This document shows, piece by piece, positions 36,137-45,698 of a DNA stretch of 64,000 bases. The DNA lies in NCBI GenBank assembly GCA_028284005.1, contig JANQSO010000006.1, positions 62,001-126,000 on the forward strand, written 5' to 3'. The first letter of the stretch is position 1. Every line of letters starts with the position of its first letter. The notes under the pieces were generated by a model. It saw nothing but the letters and a program-made list of their open reading frames with translations. It did no database searches and had not been told where the DNA came from. The position numbers and the translations under genes are program-made. Source of the stretch: Flavobacteriaceae bacterium. Its GTDB lineage: Bacteria > Bacteroidota > Bacteroidia > Flavobacteriales > Flavobacteriaceae.

Positions 36137-36158
36137 ATTTTACATAGTATCATTATAG
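36137..36158 (+). repeat. Hairpin repeat, degenerate copy 2
   Basis: ATTTTACATAGTATCATTATAG keeps the ATTTTACATA left part and the ATTATAG right part, with a spacer 2 bp shorter than in the other copies. Confidence 0.5.
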
Positions 36159-36499
36159 CTACATAGAATACACACGTTAATCGCCAGCGCACCATCATTC
36201 TTATAATATCGCTTCATCCACTGGATAAACCAATATTATAAAATGTACTATAATGTCCTGCGTTATGTACACTTTGCTTAGGAAAAAAGTAAAGTGATAA
36301 CGCAATTTTCCTGGATTTTTTCTTTCCAAAAAGTTTCTTTAAAAATGTAATGGAATACTCTTTGCCCGAAGCGACGATAGGAGTGTAGTGGGAATGTGTA
36401 TGGAATGTGATTATTTGCTTTAATTTTTAACAAATCACGGAATTACGCAAAAAAATACTTGTTGATTTTCTCTAAATTTATAGCTATACAAAAAAGTTC

Positions 36500-38185
36500 A
36501 TGAAACCATCAGAATTATTAAAAAATATATTGGAAGAAGAATCAAAAAGACTCAAAGATCTCTTCGACTATCCAAGCTACTTAGCTATTCATAATTTAGT
36601 TAGAAGAATGGATGTGGTGATTTCATTGACATCTAGAAACACTAAAAGTTTGCAAGAAGATTATTCAGAATTTAGGGCTTTTTTTGACTATGGTTGGTTA
36701 CCTCTACTTAAACATTATTATTCTAAAATTAATTTAAAAGATAGACTTCCATTCACATTAATGACTCAAGAATTAATTACTCTTTGTGATTCTAGTGTTT
36801 CGTACAGTGGGAAAATAGAGTTTTGCAAACAATTATTGAATTATGAAAAAGCCGATTTAATAAAAATAAATAGAGTAAATGAAAGAGAGTTTTCATTTGC
36901 CTATTTACACAAAAATTCTGGTATTGAACGATTTGATAATAAGAGTTTCAGTTTTTACAAAGATCGCATTGTTGAAAGGATAATAGAAGTAAAGAAAAAA
37001 GAAAAGCCATTTGATGAAAAACTAATTAGAAAAAAAGTAAAAAACATTGTTAGCAGTCCAGATGGTAATATGATTGTTTATCATACTACTGAAGAAATAG
37101 ATGATTTTTATAATCAACAAGGTCATTTCCATATGTTAAGAACTCAAGGTTATGATGAATTTGGCAATAAAGACAGTTTTGGGGGGATTGAGTATTGGAG
37201 ATATGTTGACCTCGTAGAATTATTTATGGGTACCGCTCTGATGAGAATTGATGCTTGTTTGGAATTAAAAGAAAAGGTAAAAACAATTGATTTACACAAT
37301 ACTCTATCATATACGTATTATAAAAATAAAATCGTTCAAACTTATTCGAATTATCTTGGTTTAAGTAAGGAAGTTATTGAGCAGATAATGTCTTGTCTTA
37401 CATTAACAAAGGATAATTATGAATCCTATCTTGATTATCCGTCAGCACCACCACCAATGTTTTTTGAAGTATCAGATAATTTATTAATTACTTCTATTGC
37501 TGGGTGTTTAACAAATCCAATTATCTTATTAAATAAAGAGTTAAAAAGAAAATATAAAAAAGATTATGATAAGGCTGTCAACAATAGAGAAGACAGGTTT
37601 AGAAATGAATTATTTATGTTTTTCCAAGATAAAAATATCATTAAAGTTCCAAGAGGTGTAAATATTTCTTTTAACAATATCCATACTGATATCGATGCCA
37701 TAGTTTTTGATATTAAAACAAAAACATTAGGTCTTTTTCAATTAAAATGGCAAGACAGATATCACCATTCAATGAAGGAAAGATTTAGTCGAATTAGTAA
37801 TTTATTTGATAAAGCTAATGAATGGATTGGAAAAATTAAATCTTGGGTTGAGAATAACTCTGATAAATCAATCATTAGTTCACTACAAATCAATAACCAA
37901 CATAAGGCTTCACCAGAAATAAGAGAAGTTTTCATTTTTGTGATTTCTCGTAATCAGATGAATTTCACAGGAGTAGAACTGGATAATTCAGTAGCTTGGA
38001 GTTCTTGGTATCAACTTATAGAATCACAAGCAAATATTGAGTCCAATATAGCTAATCCAATAAAAGAAATGTACATTAAGATTAAAGCTCTAGAACCAAA
38101 AAACAGGTTGAAAATAGATAAATTACCTCAGAAAGGAAATTTAGAGGTTGAATTAGGAAATTATAAAATATATCATAAACAGTAG
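36500..38185 (+). CDS. PD-(D/E)XK nuclease-like protein, orphan
   Basis: A 561-residue protein of unknown family. The first ~350 residues are mostly helical and Lys-rich. Around 365-420 there is a PD-(D/E)XK-like core: E370 in FRNELF, D397/D399 in TDIDAIVFD, and QLK with Q414 and K416 on the next strand. This QxK variant occurs in Mrr-type and related nucleases. A helical C-terminal region follows. It is strongly AT-rich, stands alone, and is flanked on both sides by the hairpin repeats, which suggests horizontal acquisition. Defence is a guess from fold and context. Confidence 0.65.
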   Translation: MKPSELLKNILEEESKRLKDLFDYPSYLAIHNLVRRMDVVISLTSRNTKSLQEDYSEFRAFFDYGWLPLLKHYYSKINLKDRLPFTLMTQELITLCDSSVSYSGKIEFCKQLLNYEKADLIKINRVNEREFSFAYLHKNSGIERFDNKSFSFYKDRIVERIIEVKKKEKPFDEKLIRKKVKNIVSSPDGNMIVYHTTEEIDDFYNQQGHFHMLRTQGYDEFGNKDSFGGIEYWRYVDLVELFMGTALMRIDACLELKEKVKTIDLHNTLSYTYYKNKIVQTYSNYLGLSKEVIEQIMSCLTLTKDNYESYLDYPSAPPPMFFEVSDNLLITSIAGCLTNPIILLNKELKRKYKKDYDKAVNNREDRFRNELFMFFQDKNIIKVPRGVNISFNNIHTDIDAIVFDIKTKTLGLFQLKWQDRYHHSMKERFSRISNLFDKANEWIGKIKSWVENNSDKSIISSLQINNQHKASPEIREVFIFVISRNQMNFTGVELDNSVAWSSWYQLIESQANIESNIANPIKEMYIKIKALEPKNRLKIDKLPQKGNLEVELGNYKIYHKQ

Positions 38186-38504
38186 GAGCAAAGTAGGAAT
38201 GGGTATCTTTGTACTATGTCAGATGTACACTCGAAACAAGTTAGAAGTTATAATATGAGCCGGATAGAACAAGTGTATAGAAATTTTAAGCATAGATTTC
38301 AGCCAGGAAAAATTTTATACTCTTGTGGCAAGCTTACGAGAATGTCGTAGAAAAAAATCTTGCAGGATTTTCCATGAATACGAGAATTATAATACAAAGG
38401 AAAAGGTTTAGCTTTTTTTGGTGTGGCCAGGCGTTGGCAAATTGTGTGTAAAATAAATTGTGACAACAATTTGATTTTATAAAACAATCTAGCGGCTGGG
38501 CGCG

Positions 38505-38531
38505 GCAATTTTACATAACGGCAAATTATAG
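38505..38531 (+). repeat. Hairpin repeat, copy 3 (right of nuclease-like gene)
   Basis: GCAATTTTACATAAC-GGCAA-ATTATAG differs from copy 1 at one position (C for T), which breaks one pair of the small hairpin. Confidence 0.75.
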
Positions 38532-38606
38532 GACAAATAAGTTTGTGCAGAAATTCTAAATGCCCAAGCTAAATACTTCAATAATAAGGACAGAACATTT
38601 TGGGAT

Positions 38607-38630
38607 ATTTTACATAATAGAGAATTATAG
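38607..38630 (+). repeat. Hairpin repeat, copy 4
   Basis: ATTTTACATAAT-AGAGA-ATTATAG is the same unit with a different 5-base loop, so the arms are conserved and the loop is free. Confidence 0.65.
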
Positions 38631-38757
38631 CTTACGAATGTGGTAAAGACAGAGTATTGCAAATAATATCATTACCGATATAGAGCTAAAGCTCATATAT
38701 CTGATATTATATAAAATAGCACAGCTATGTGCAATTTGCTACTATATAGCATTTGTA

Positions 38758-38789
<32 letters not shown>

Positions 38790-38826
38790 TGAAACCCACC
38801 TATTCAAGTGTTCTTCTCTATCATTA

Positions 38827-40386
38827 TTAATTCTTAGCTGGGTCTAAGGCATCCTTCACCGCTCTTTCCTTTTGGCGATCGTTTTGTCCTAATACGCTAC
38901 GTTCATTATTGGGAACTCTTATATCAGGTTTGGTACCAACTCCGTCAAACAAATTTCCATCTTGTTGAAATGACAATGCCCTGGATAATTTTACCAGAAG
39001 TCCGGAATGCTTGAGTGTATACTCTTTAGAATTGCCACTACTGCTATCCGGTTTGGTTCCCACCAAATGTACATTGCTCATTCCCTTAAATGCACTCGCA
39101 AATACCGATGCTGCACTAAACGTCTCCTCACTAATTAAAATATACACCGGTTGTCGGTAATATACTTCCGGTCGAGATCGTATGATATAATAGCGAGGTG
39201 GCCCAAATATATTCTCTGGAATCTGAACCTTAGGCGTAAAAATATTTTCAAATTGTGTGATGGCTTGCTTGTCCTCATTACTCCATTGCGGACTATCAGC
39301 CAGATAAATTTTCTTTCTATCCAACGACTCATTGTTGTCCTCTGCGGTTTTCTTAGGATATACCACATTGACCACCTTGGGCGATTGATCCGGGGGTAAA
39401 ATATAATCTGACAACAGCTCCAAGACATCTCGTTTTCCGCCACGATTGTAGCGTAAGTCAATGATCAAAGCATCCGTCCCCTGAATCTTATTCTTAAAAA
39501 GTGCATCAAATTGCTCCTGAAATATATTTGCCTTCCAGCCAAATTCTACCATTTTAGGAATTCTCAAATACCCAATATTACCATCTAGCTTTGTAAATAA
39601 TTTTTTCACTCGTACCTGGTTAAAATCCTCTATCAATCGCTTTACTTGCCTCCTGGGTTTCGGATTGTGTGCAGCTACCTTTTTATTGGTAGCATTTATT
39701 GGTACCTCTTTACTTTCACCTTGCTTATTTTCTAATCTCACCGTATACACATCTTCTACCGATTCTCCATTAAAAAAACGATGAAATCCAATTTTATTGA
39801 GAATTTTAGCTCCATTAACTCCTTTTACGGCTTTAGGAGCCTTAGCATCTTTTACATGATACTTTTTAATTAAATCCTTTACTGCAACTCCATTAATATG
39901 GGTAAGAAATGGAAAGCCCTCATGATAATAATTATACTCTCCTTTAGTAGGTGTCTTTTTTAACCACACGATACCGTTGGGAGTCCATACCAATATTCCG
40001 GGAAGGTTTTTTTTCCCTTTTACATGATGCGGAGTTAAACCTTCATACTTCACATACGCATGGCGATCTCCCAGTTTTCCTACTATTTTCGCCATTTCAT
40101 GTGCCAAAAGCATTTTCTGCACCGGTCCCTTCTGCTTCTGTATTTTGTTTTTCAATTTGGTAATGGCCTTCTCGTAGTCAACCCGATCCAATTCGGCAAA
40201 AGCTGATTCTTTATCCAATAACTCTTTTAACTGATTCAAATCGGCTAACGCCTCTTCCTTGGTCACTGTCTCCTTTTTAGTATTGTCCTTTTGGTTAGGC
40301 TGTGCCTGCATAGTTCCCAAAAAACCAAAAAGGAACACTCCTAGAATAATAGTTCTGATAAATGGTTTGTGATATACCTCTTCCAT
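38827..40386 (-). CDS. S41-family secreted peptidase
   Basis: A 519-residue exported peptidase-like protein (signal ends GTMQAQ). The helical N-terminal part contains LAHEMAKIVGKLGDRHAYVKY, and the catalytic fold contains IDLRYNRGGKRD and ISEETFSAASVFA, where S424 is the predicted nucleophile. The classical Tsp Lys is not obvious. It is unrelated in detail to the shorter S41 lipoprotein at 7690. It is monocistronic, with its 3' end next to the repeat block. Confidence 0.82.
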   Translation of the reverse strand: MEEVYHKPFIRTIILGVFLFGFLGTMQAQPNQKDNTKKETVTKEEALADLNQLKELLDKESAFAELDRVDYEKAITKLKNKIQKQKGPVQKMLLAHEMAKIVGKLGDRHAYVKYEGLTPHHVKGKKNLPGILVWTPNGIVWLKKTPTKGEYNYYHEGFPFLTHINGVAVKDLIKKYHVKDAKAPKAVKGVNGAKILNKIGFHRFFNGESVEDVYTVRLENKQGESKEVPINATNKKVAAHNPKPRRQVKRLIEDFNQVRVKKLFTKLDGNIGYLRIPKMVEFGWKANIFQEQFDALFKNKIQGTDALIIDLRYNRGGKRDVLELLSDYILPPDQSPKVVNVVYPKKTAEDNNESLDRKKIYLADSPQWSNEDKQAITQFENIFTPKVQIPENIFGPPRYYIIRSRPEVYYRQPVYILISEETFSAASVFASAFKGMSNVHLVGTKPDSSSGNSKEYTLKHSGLLVKLSRALSFQQDGNLFDGVGTKPDIRVPNNERSVLGQNDRQKERAVKDALDPAKN

Positions 40387-40534
40387 GGTTATTAGTTTTA
40401 AATTGAATCTTTACAAATATACCATATACCCTCAATATCAGTAGATTGATTACTAAAATGATTCCCTTAATCGCTACTGTATTTTATGCAATATCCGTAG
40501 GTATTCTCCGTTCGAAAAGCCGTATTTTTGTGTC

Positions 40535-41731
40535 GTGCAACAGACCACCTCCCAAAAGTCCCAATTTGAATTTGTAGCCCTCATGGCTTCGTTAATGTCG
40601 GTCGTTGCACTTGCAATAGATGCTTTACTGCCGGCTCTGGATATTATCGGGATCGCTATTGGAACCACATTGCCTGCAGATAATCAGTTGCTCATCACCA
40701 TGATCTTTCTGGGTCTTGGGATCGGCCCGTTGGTCTTTGGCCCTATCTCAGATAGTATGGGTAGAAAACCCATCGTCTATATGGGATTCCTTTTATTTAT
40801 CATCGCCAGTTATATCTGTGTATATGCTGCAAGCCTGGAACTAATGATCGTCGGCAGGATCTTACAAGGGATCGGCCTTTCGGCACCAAGAACCATTAGT
40901 ATCGCTATCATCCGGGATATGTACAGCGGAGATCACATGGCACGGATCATGTCGTTTGTAACCGTTGTGTTCATACTGGTACCTATTATCGCTCCCGCCT
41001 TAGGGAAATTTGTCCTGGATCATCACAGCTGGCAAGGGATCTTCCATGTACAGGTGATATTTGGCGTCCTGGTATCACTTTGGTTTTGGAGGCGGCAATC
41101 CGAAACCCTGACAGAACAAAACCGTATCCGGTTTTCTCACCGGATCTTTATAAACGGATTCAGAGAAGTGTTACGTCATAAAATAACGATGAGCTATACC
41201 CTTATTTCCGGATTTATAGTAGGTTCCTTCCTGGTCTATTTAAGTAGCTCACAGCAGATATTTCAGGAGCAATACCAACTCAAGGAAGAGTTCCCTTATA
41301 TCTTTGCGGCTCTTGCCATTGCTATAGGTTCGGCTATTTTCCTCAACGGGACACTGGTCCTGAAATTCGGAATGAAAAGACTCATTACCGCTTCCCTCCT
41401 GGCATTTTTTGGGATTCCGTTGCTCTATATCATTTTGTTCTTTAATTCACCCAACCCCAGCATAGAGATATTGCTCACTTTCTTTGCATTACAGTTCTTT
41501 GCAGTGGGGTTTCTATTTGGGAACCTGCGTGCTATGGCCATGGAGCCTGTGGGTCATATTGCAGGGATCGCGGCTGCTATTACAGGATTTATATCTACTG
41601 TTATGGCAGTTCCTATCAGTATATTTATCGGACGCTTTGTCGTCGATACCACGCTCCCCTTATTTATTGGGTTTCTGGTTTGTGCCCTGTTGTCTATAGG
41701 AATTCTTTTGTATGTAAGGAGGGTTCGCTAA
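40535..41731 (+). CDS. Bcr/CflA-type multidrug efflux MFS transporter
   Basis: A 398-residue, 12-helix major facilitator of the drug:H+ antiporter-1 group. MSVVALAIDALLPAL in helix 1 and GPISDSMGRKPIVY after helix 2 match Bcr/CflA-type pumps. GTG 40535 is used because it gives the family's usual N-terminus; the first ATG (40583) would begin inside helix 1. A TATTTTTG -7-like box at 40523-40530 sits nearly on the GTG, so either the transcript is almost leaderless or the true start is later. It converges on the RlmI-like gene with 6 bp between. Confidence 0.88.
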   Translation: MQQTTSQKSQFEFVALMASLMSVVALAIDALLPALDIIGIAIGTTLPADNQLLITMIFLGLGIGPLVFGPISDSMGRKPIVYMGFLLFIIASYICVYAASLELMIVGRILQGIGLSAPRTISIAIIRDMYSGDHMARIMSFVTVVFILVPIIAPALGKFVLDHHSWQGIFHVQVIFGVLVSLWFWRRQSETLTEQNRIRFSHRIFINGFREVLRHKITMSYTLISGFIVGSFLVYLSSSQQIFQEQYQLKEEFPYIFAALAIAIGSAIFLNGTLVLKFGMKRLITASLLAFFGIPLLYIILFFNSPNPSIEILLTFFALQFFAVGFLFGNLRAMAMEPVGHIAGIAAAITGFISTVMAVPISIFIGRFVVDTTLPLFIGFLVCALLSIGILLYVRRVR

Positions 41732-41737
41732 AGTGAA

Positions 41738-42955
41738 CTAGTCAAATTTGTAATACCCACACTTTAAATAGGCTCCTTCTTTAAAGGTGACCGGATGGTC
41801 CACATCATGGGTTGCACTTTCCTGCAGTCTGTATTTTCTGGGTTGTGACCTTAAGGCCGCTTCATTGAGCTCAAAAAAAGTATCCGCAGGTATTCGTGAC
41901 GAACAGGACGCCAAAACTAGGATCCCTTTCTTTGCTGTGAGTTGCGCTCCCAGTTGCGCCAATTGCGTGTATTTCTTTTTGGCCCTTTCGATCTCTTTCT
42001 GACTTTTTGCAAAACTCGGCGGGTCAATAACCACAATATCAAATACTTTTTTTTGCTGAATTAATTCCTGCAATACTTCAAAAGCGTCTCCTGTTATGGT
42101 CTTATGAATTCCGCTGTGCTTATTTAGTTTGCCGTTCTCAACTGCACTTTCCAATGCCTGAGCACTAATGTCAAGACTCGTCACCTCTTTAGCTCCATTC
42201 GCTAAAGCATGTACGGAGAACCCTCCGGAATACGCAAATACATCCAATACTCTTTTTCCTTTGGAAAGCTTTCCAACACGTTTCCGGTTATGCCGGTGAT
42301 CCAGAAAATACCCGGTCTTATGCCCTTTTATCACATTCGCCGAAAAATGCACGCCATGTTCTGTAAAAGGAACAACTTCATTTTCCAATTCACCATAGAT
42401 CACTTGCCCGTCCTTTAGCTCAAAAGTATCTGTTGCTTGCAGATTCCTGCTTAATCGCAGCACAATAACATCACATCCGGAAACTGCGATCAGTTGCTTC
42501 AGTATCATTTCCAAATATGGAAACCAGATGGCAGAATAGAGTTTTACCACCAGTACATGCGCATATACATCGGCAATACAGCCCGGAAATCTGTCATTCT
42601 CACCAAAAAGCAAACGATAACTATTGGTTTTGGTTGCCAATAACTCAGCTCGAAGTGCGTAGGCAGTATTTATTTTTTCTGAAAAAAAATCTGCATTGAC
42701 AGCGGCTCCACCACCGCTGTGTAACATTTTGATACGGATTGGAGAATCGGGATCGTAGAGCCCCACTCCTATCACCTTGTTCTTAGTATGACTGAATATA
42801 ATGGCAATGTCGCCGGAAGCCCCTTCCTTATTAACTTTTTCAATACTATTGGTGAAGATCCAGGGATGTCTGCTTCTCACGGTCCGCTCCCCTGCTGCGG
42901 TCAGTTTTATTGCAAGGCGCCGGGTTTCAATTTCCGGAAATGTAACGGTAAACAT
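41738..42955 (-). CDS. RlmI-like 23S rRNA cytosine methyltransferase
   Basis: A 405-residue class I SAM methyltransferase with an N-terminal PUA domain (~10-85) and Rossmann domain motifs DVFAYSGGFSVHA and IDPPSFAKSQ. The C in LASCSSR of the last third fits m5C chemistry. E. coli RlmI makes m5C1962 in 23S rRNA. Its start overlaps the stop of the ACP gene by one base (TGATG), so it is translated as the last gene of the polyketide operon, an odd neighbour for an rRNA enzyme. Confidence 0.88.
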   Translation of the reverse strand: MFTVTFPEIETRRLAIKLTAAGERTVRSRHPWIFTNSIEKVNKEGASGDIAIIFSHTKNKVIGVGLYDPDSPIRIKMLHSGGGAAVNADFFSEKINTAYALRAELLATKTNSYRLLFGENDRFPGCIADVYAHVLVVKLYSAIWFPYLEMILKQLIAVSGCDVIVLRLSRNLQATDTFELKDGQVIYGELENEVVPFTEHGVHFSANVIKGHKTGYFLDHRHNRKRVGKLSKGKRVLDVFAYSGGFSVHALANGAKEVTSLDISAQALESAVENGKLNKHSGIHKTITGDAFEVLQELIQQKKVFDIVVIDPPSFAKSQKEIERAKKKYTQLAQLGAQLTAKKGILVLASCSSRIPADTFFELNEAALRSQPRKYRLQESATHDVDHPVTFKEGAYLKCGYYKFD

Positions 42956-43203
42956 CAGGATAATTTCTGCTGAATGATACCAATAGCATCATTCATGGTT
43001 CGAAGATTCTCCATATCCTCATTGGCAAACTCCACGTCAAATTCGTCTTCCACATCCAATATAATATCTACCAGATGTGCCGAATTGATATTCAGTTCCT
43101 GGGTGAGGTCACTGTCAGGACTCACCTGATCGACCACAACATCTTCAGGTAAATAGGTTTGTACAATGGGTAGTAATTTTGTGTAGATGGCTTCCGTCGT
43201 CAT
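42955..43203 (-). CDS. Acyl carrier protein of the type III PKS operon
   Basis: An 82-residue acyl carrier protein. The phosphopantetheine attachment serine is S41 in NINSAHLVDII, where most ACPs read DSL. The rest is the acidic four-helix pattern. It lies 6 bp after the ketosynthase gene and overlaps the next gene by one base. It probably carries the growing acyl chain handled by the neighbouring ketosynthase, dehydratase and reductase and delivered to the type III PKS (inference from context). Confidence 0.9.
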   Translation of the reverse strand: MTTEAIYTKLLPIVQTYLPEDVVVDQVSPDSDLTQELNINSAHLVDIILDVEDEFDVEFANEDMENLRTMNDAIGIIQQKLS

Positions 43204-43209
43204 GCAGGC

Positions 43210-44481
43210 TTAATTTTTTCTAAAGATAACACACGCATTGACATCTCCAAAACCAAAACTGGCTTTTGCAATAGTTTTTAAGGGGGTGGTCAGTAGCTCT
43301 TGAGGTATTTTTTCCGAAGCAATTAAAGCGGTGATCTCCGGATGCAGGTCTTCACAATTTACATTCGGAAATACAAAACCGTGATACAGTTGCAATATGG
43401 CCGAAACAGCCTCAACGCTACCACTGGCAGCCAGACAATGGCCCACCATTCCTTTCAATGAATTAATATGTGGAAAATTCTTCCCTCTTCTGTTTAAGGC
43501 ATTGCACCAATTCTCAATTTCCACAGGATCTTTGGTTGTGGCCGTGAGGTGTCCGTTGATATAATCGATCTCCGAAGCCGTAATTCCGGCATCGTCCAAT
43601 GCTGCTTTAATGCATCTTTGTACTGCTTCATTATTAGGTGCGGTCATACTCCCCTCTCCCCTTTGTCCGCCACTGTTAACAGCTCCTCCCAATACTTCGG
43701 CATAGATGGTAACACCTCTTTTTAAAGCACTTTCCAGGGACTCCAGTACAAGGGCTCCCGCACCACTTCCGGGGACAAATCCGCTGGCAGTGGCACTCAT
43801 GGGCCGGGATGCTTTGGTGGGCGTATCATTGTGCTTATAGGTGATCACTTTCATCGCGTCGAAGCCTCCCCACAGATAGGGCCCATCGTCACTGGTACTT
43901 CCACAGAGCATTTTTGATGCTTTTCCGGAGGCAATACGTTCATACCCCATAATAATAGCTTCGGTTCCTGTTGCACAGGCTGAAGAGTTGGTGGTTACCA
44001 GATTACCGGCTCCAATGATCCCTCCCAGATACGCACTGATGCCGCTCGCCATGGTCTGTGCTACCGTAGTACTTCCCAGACGGCGGACCTTGCCTTCATC
44101 CAGTTTATAAATGGCCTCCCTGAATTTCTCCACGCCACTTGTACCGGTTCCAAACACAATTCCGAGGTCCCAGTGCGGATCGTTCCCTTTTTCCGAAGGA
44201 GGAATTCCGGCATCCCGAAGTGCATCCATTCCGGCGATGACCCCGTATAGAATTCCGCTGCTGTTAAAGTTCTTGAGTTGTAACTCCGTTAGGTATTCCC
44301 GTTTCTTTACTTCAGAAATAACAGGGATCCCCCCTATCTGACATGAAAAATTGAGTTCTTTTAACTGTGAATAGTACTCAATACCGGATGTTCCTTTTTT
44401 AATGGCTTCAGTAAACCGGGGAACACCCACACCATTGGGCGCAACAACTCCTAATCCGGTAATGACAACTCTTTGTTTCAT
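43210..44481 (-). CDS. Beta-ketoacyl-ACP synthase (FabF-like)
   Basis: A 423-residue condensing enzyme with complete catalytic set: C169 in SSACATG, H311 in NGHLTATTKD and H348 in GMVGHCLAASG. The first His is in NGHLT rather than FabF NAHGT, so it is a diverged secondary-metabolism member. It overlaps the dehydratase gene by 4 bp. It likely elongates an acyl chain on the operon's ACP. Confidence 0.92.
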   Translation of the reverse strand: MKQRVVITGLGVVAPNGVGVPRFTEAIKKGTSGIEYYSQLKELNFSCQIGGIPVISEVKKREYLTELQLKNFNSSGILYGVIAGMDALRDAGIPPSEKGNDPHWDLGIVFGTGTSGVEKFREAIYKLDEGKVRRLGSTTVAQTMASGISAYLGGIIGAGNLVTTNSSACATGTEAIIMGYERIASGKASKMLCGSTSDDGPYLWGGFDAMKVITYKHNDTPTKASRPMSATASGFVPGSGAGALVLESLESALKRGVTIYAEVLGGAVNSGGQRGEGSMTAPNNEAVQRCIKAALDDAGITASEIDYINGHLTATTKDPVEIENWCNALNRRGKNFPHINSLKGMVGHCLAASGSVEAVSAILQLYHGFVFPNVNCEDLHPEITALIASEKIPQELLTTPLKTIAKASFGFGDVNACVIFRKN

Positions 44482-44921
44482 ATCGCCTGAGGTACTATCA
44501 TTCCACTAATGGAACCTTTACAAACAACTTCCCCTTTTTCATTGAGCATCTTCACCTTACATTTCAATTTATTAAAACGGAAGTATTCCTTTTCTGAAAA
44601 TACCCGCACAGTTTCTCCCGGATAGACAGCTTTGTAAAAATCCACTTCGTTGTGACTCAATGCAATTTGCATCTCTTCCGAAGCTTTTTCGGACAGTAGA
44701 TAGATTCCCAGGCAAACCACCCCGATCTGTGCCATGCATTCCGTTAGAATCACACCCGGAGTTACCGGATTTCCTTTAAAGTGCCCTTTATAAAAAAATT
44801 CATCTTCCCGAAACCTGTAGCTGCCTTCCACCCTATTTTCTGAAATAGATTCAAGGTTGTCTACAAAAAGAAATGGCCCGGTATAGGGCAAAAGAGCCAG
44901 TATGTCCTTAAACCCGTCCAT
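44478..44921 (-). CDS. 3-hydroxyacyl-ACP dehydratase (FabZ-like)
   Basis: A 147-residue hot-dog-fold dehydratase. H47 in KGHFKGNPVTPGV and E61 in LTECMAQ are 14 apart, exactly as in FabZ. ATG 44921 was chosen because it overlaps the upstream stop by one base (TAATG) and removes 17 residues that do not belong to the fold. It removes water from 3-hydroxyacyl-ACP. The matching ketoreductase is absent from the operon and would come from the core FabG. Confidence 0.88.
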   Translation of the reverse strand: MDGFKDILALLPYTGPFLFVDNLESISENRVEGSYRFREDEFFYKGHFKGNPVTPGVILTECMAQIGVVCLGIYLLSEKASEEMQIALSHNEVDFYKAVYPGETVRVFSEKEYFRFNKLKCKVKMLNEKGEVVCKGSISGMIVPQAI

Positions 44922-45697
44922 TACCGAAGACTTTCCCCTCCATCTGCTTTTAATACGGTTCCATTGATCCATTGCGCTTCATCCTTACAAAGGAGGTAAA
45001 CAGTATTGGCAACATCCTCGGGAGTTGTTAATCGTTTAAAAGGATTTCTCTTTTTAGCCATTTCTGCAAGCTTTTCACTTCCGGGGATCATTTGAAAAGA
45101 AGGCGTTTGGGTCGTCCCCGCCTGAATACAGTTGGTGGTAAGCCCCAAAGGAGCAAATTCTACCGCCATATTTCTCATAAGAGCTTCCAAAGTTGCTTTG
45201 GCAGCAGAAACCGCTCCATAACCCGGCCATACTTTTGTACTGCCTTCACTTGTAAATGCAATATTTCTGGCATTGTTAGCAAATAGGCCGTGATCCTGTA
45301 GTGCATCTGTCCATTCGTACCAGTTTGTACCCATGGCATGAATTGTAATATCCAGGTCTTCTTTGGATAGTGTCGTTAAAGCATCTCCCGTCATTGCTTT
45401 CAGGCTTCCTTTGGCAACACTGTGAAGTAGTAGTTTAACACCCTTTTTTGGTAATTTTGACAGTACTTCCAACTGGGTTTCTTTAGACAGCGCATTCATA
45501 TTGAATGTTAGCACTTCGCTTCCCTTCGCACGCATGGCGAGGACTTCCTTTTCAAGATTTGGAAGGTTACTTTTCCGGTCCCTGTGTACAATACAGATAT
45601 TCATTCCGTGAGCCGCTAGTTTTTTGGCACTGGCAAGCCCCAAACCACTACTGCCTCCAATGATCAATGCCCAATTATCTTTAAATTCCGTATCCAT
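44921..45697 (-). CDS. FabL-like enoyl-ACP reductase (SDR)
   Basis: A 258-residue short-chain dehydrogenase. The nucleotide motif is GGSSGLGLA (14-22), and the active site is Y160 and K167 with a Y-x6-K spacing, the enoyl-reductase arrangement rather than the Y-x3-K of ketoreductases. The C-terminal KADGGESLR and overall pattern resemble FabL. ATG 45697 starts one base after the stop of the type III PKS gene. It would saturate the chain made by the ketosynthase and dehydratase. Confidence 0.82.
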   Translation of the reverse strand: MDTEFKDNWALIIGGSSGLGLASAKKLAAHGMNICIVHRDRKSNLPNLEKEVLAMRAKGSEVLTFNMNALSKETQLEVLSKLPKKGVKLLLHSVAKGSLKAMTGDALTTLSKEDLDITIHAMGTNWYEWTDALQDHGLFANNARNIAFTSEGSTKVWPGYGAVSAAKATLEALMRNMAVEFAPLGLTTNCIQAGTTQTPSFQMIPGSEKLAEMAKKRNPFKRLTTPEDVANTVYLLCKDEAQWINGTVLKADGGESLR

Positions 45698-45698
45698 A

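Larger units (their letters stand above)
35973..36499. other. Gene-free AT-rich stretch with hairpin repeats
   Basis: No protein-like frame was found. The stretch contains two copies of the TTTTACATAAT-hairpin repeat (36015 and 36137, listed separately) and a looser related segment around 36234-36271 (TACTATAATG and GTTATGTACA). It leads into the nuclease-like gene at 36500. Confidence 0.5.

Noticed and set aside
36234-36271. A further copy of the hairpin repeat
   Set aside because: Only short pieces (ACTATAATG, GTTATGTACA) resemble the unit; order and spacing are not kept.
38438-38531. An integron attC site
   Set aside because: An inverted repeat and GTTATGT-like boxes are present on the minus strand, but the consensus R'/R'' core pair and an integrase gene are not seen.
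40523-40530. A firm promoter for the efflux pump (TATTTTTG)
   Set aside because: The -7 match is perfect, but no -33 element is at the right distance and it would place the transcript start on the start codon.
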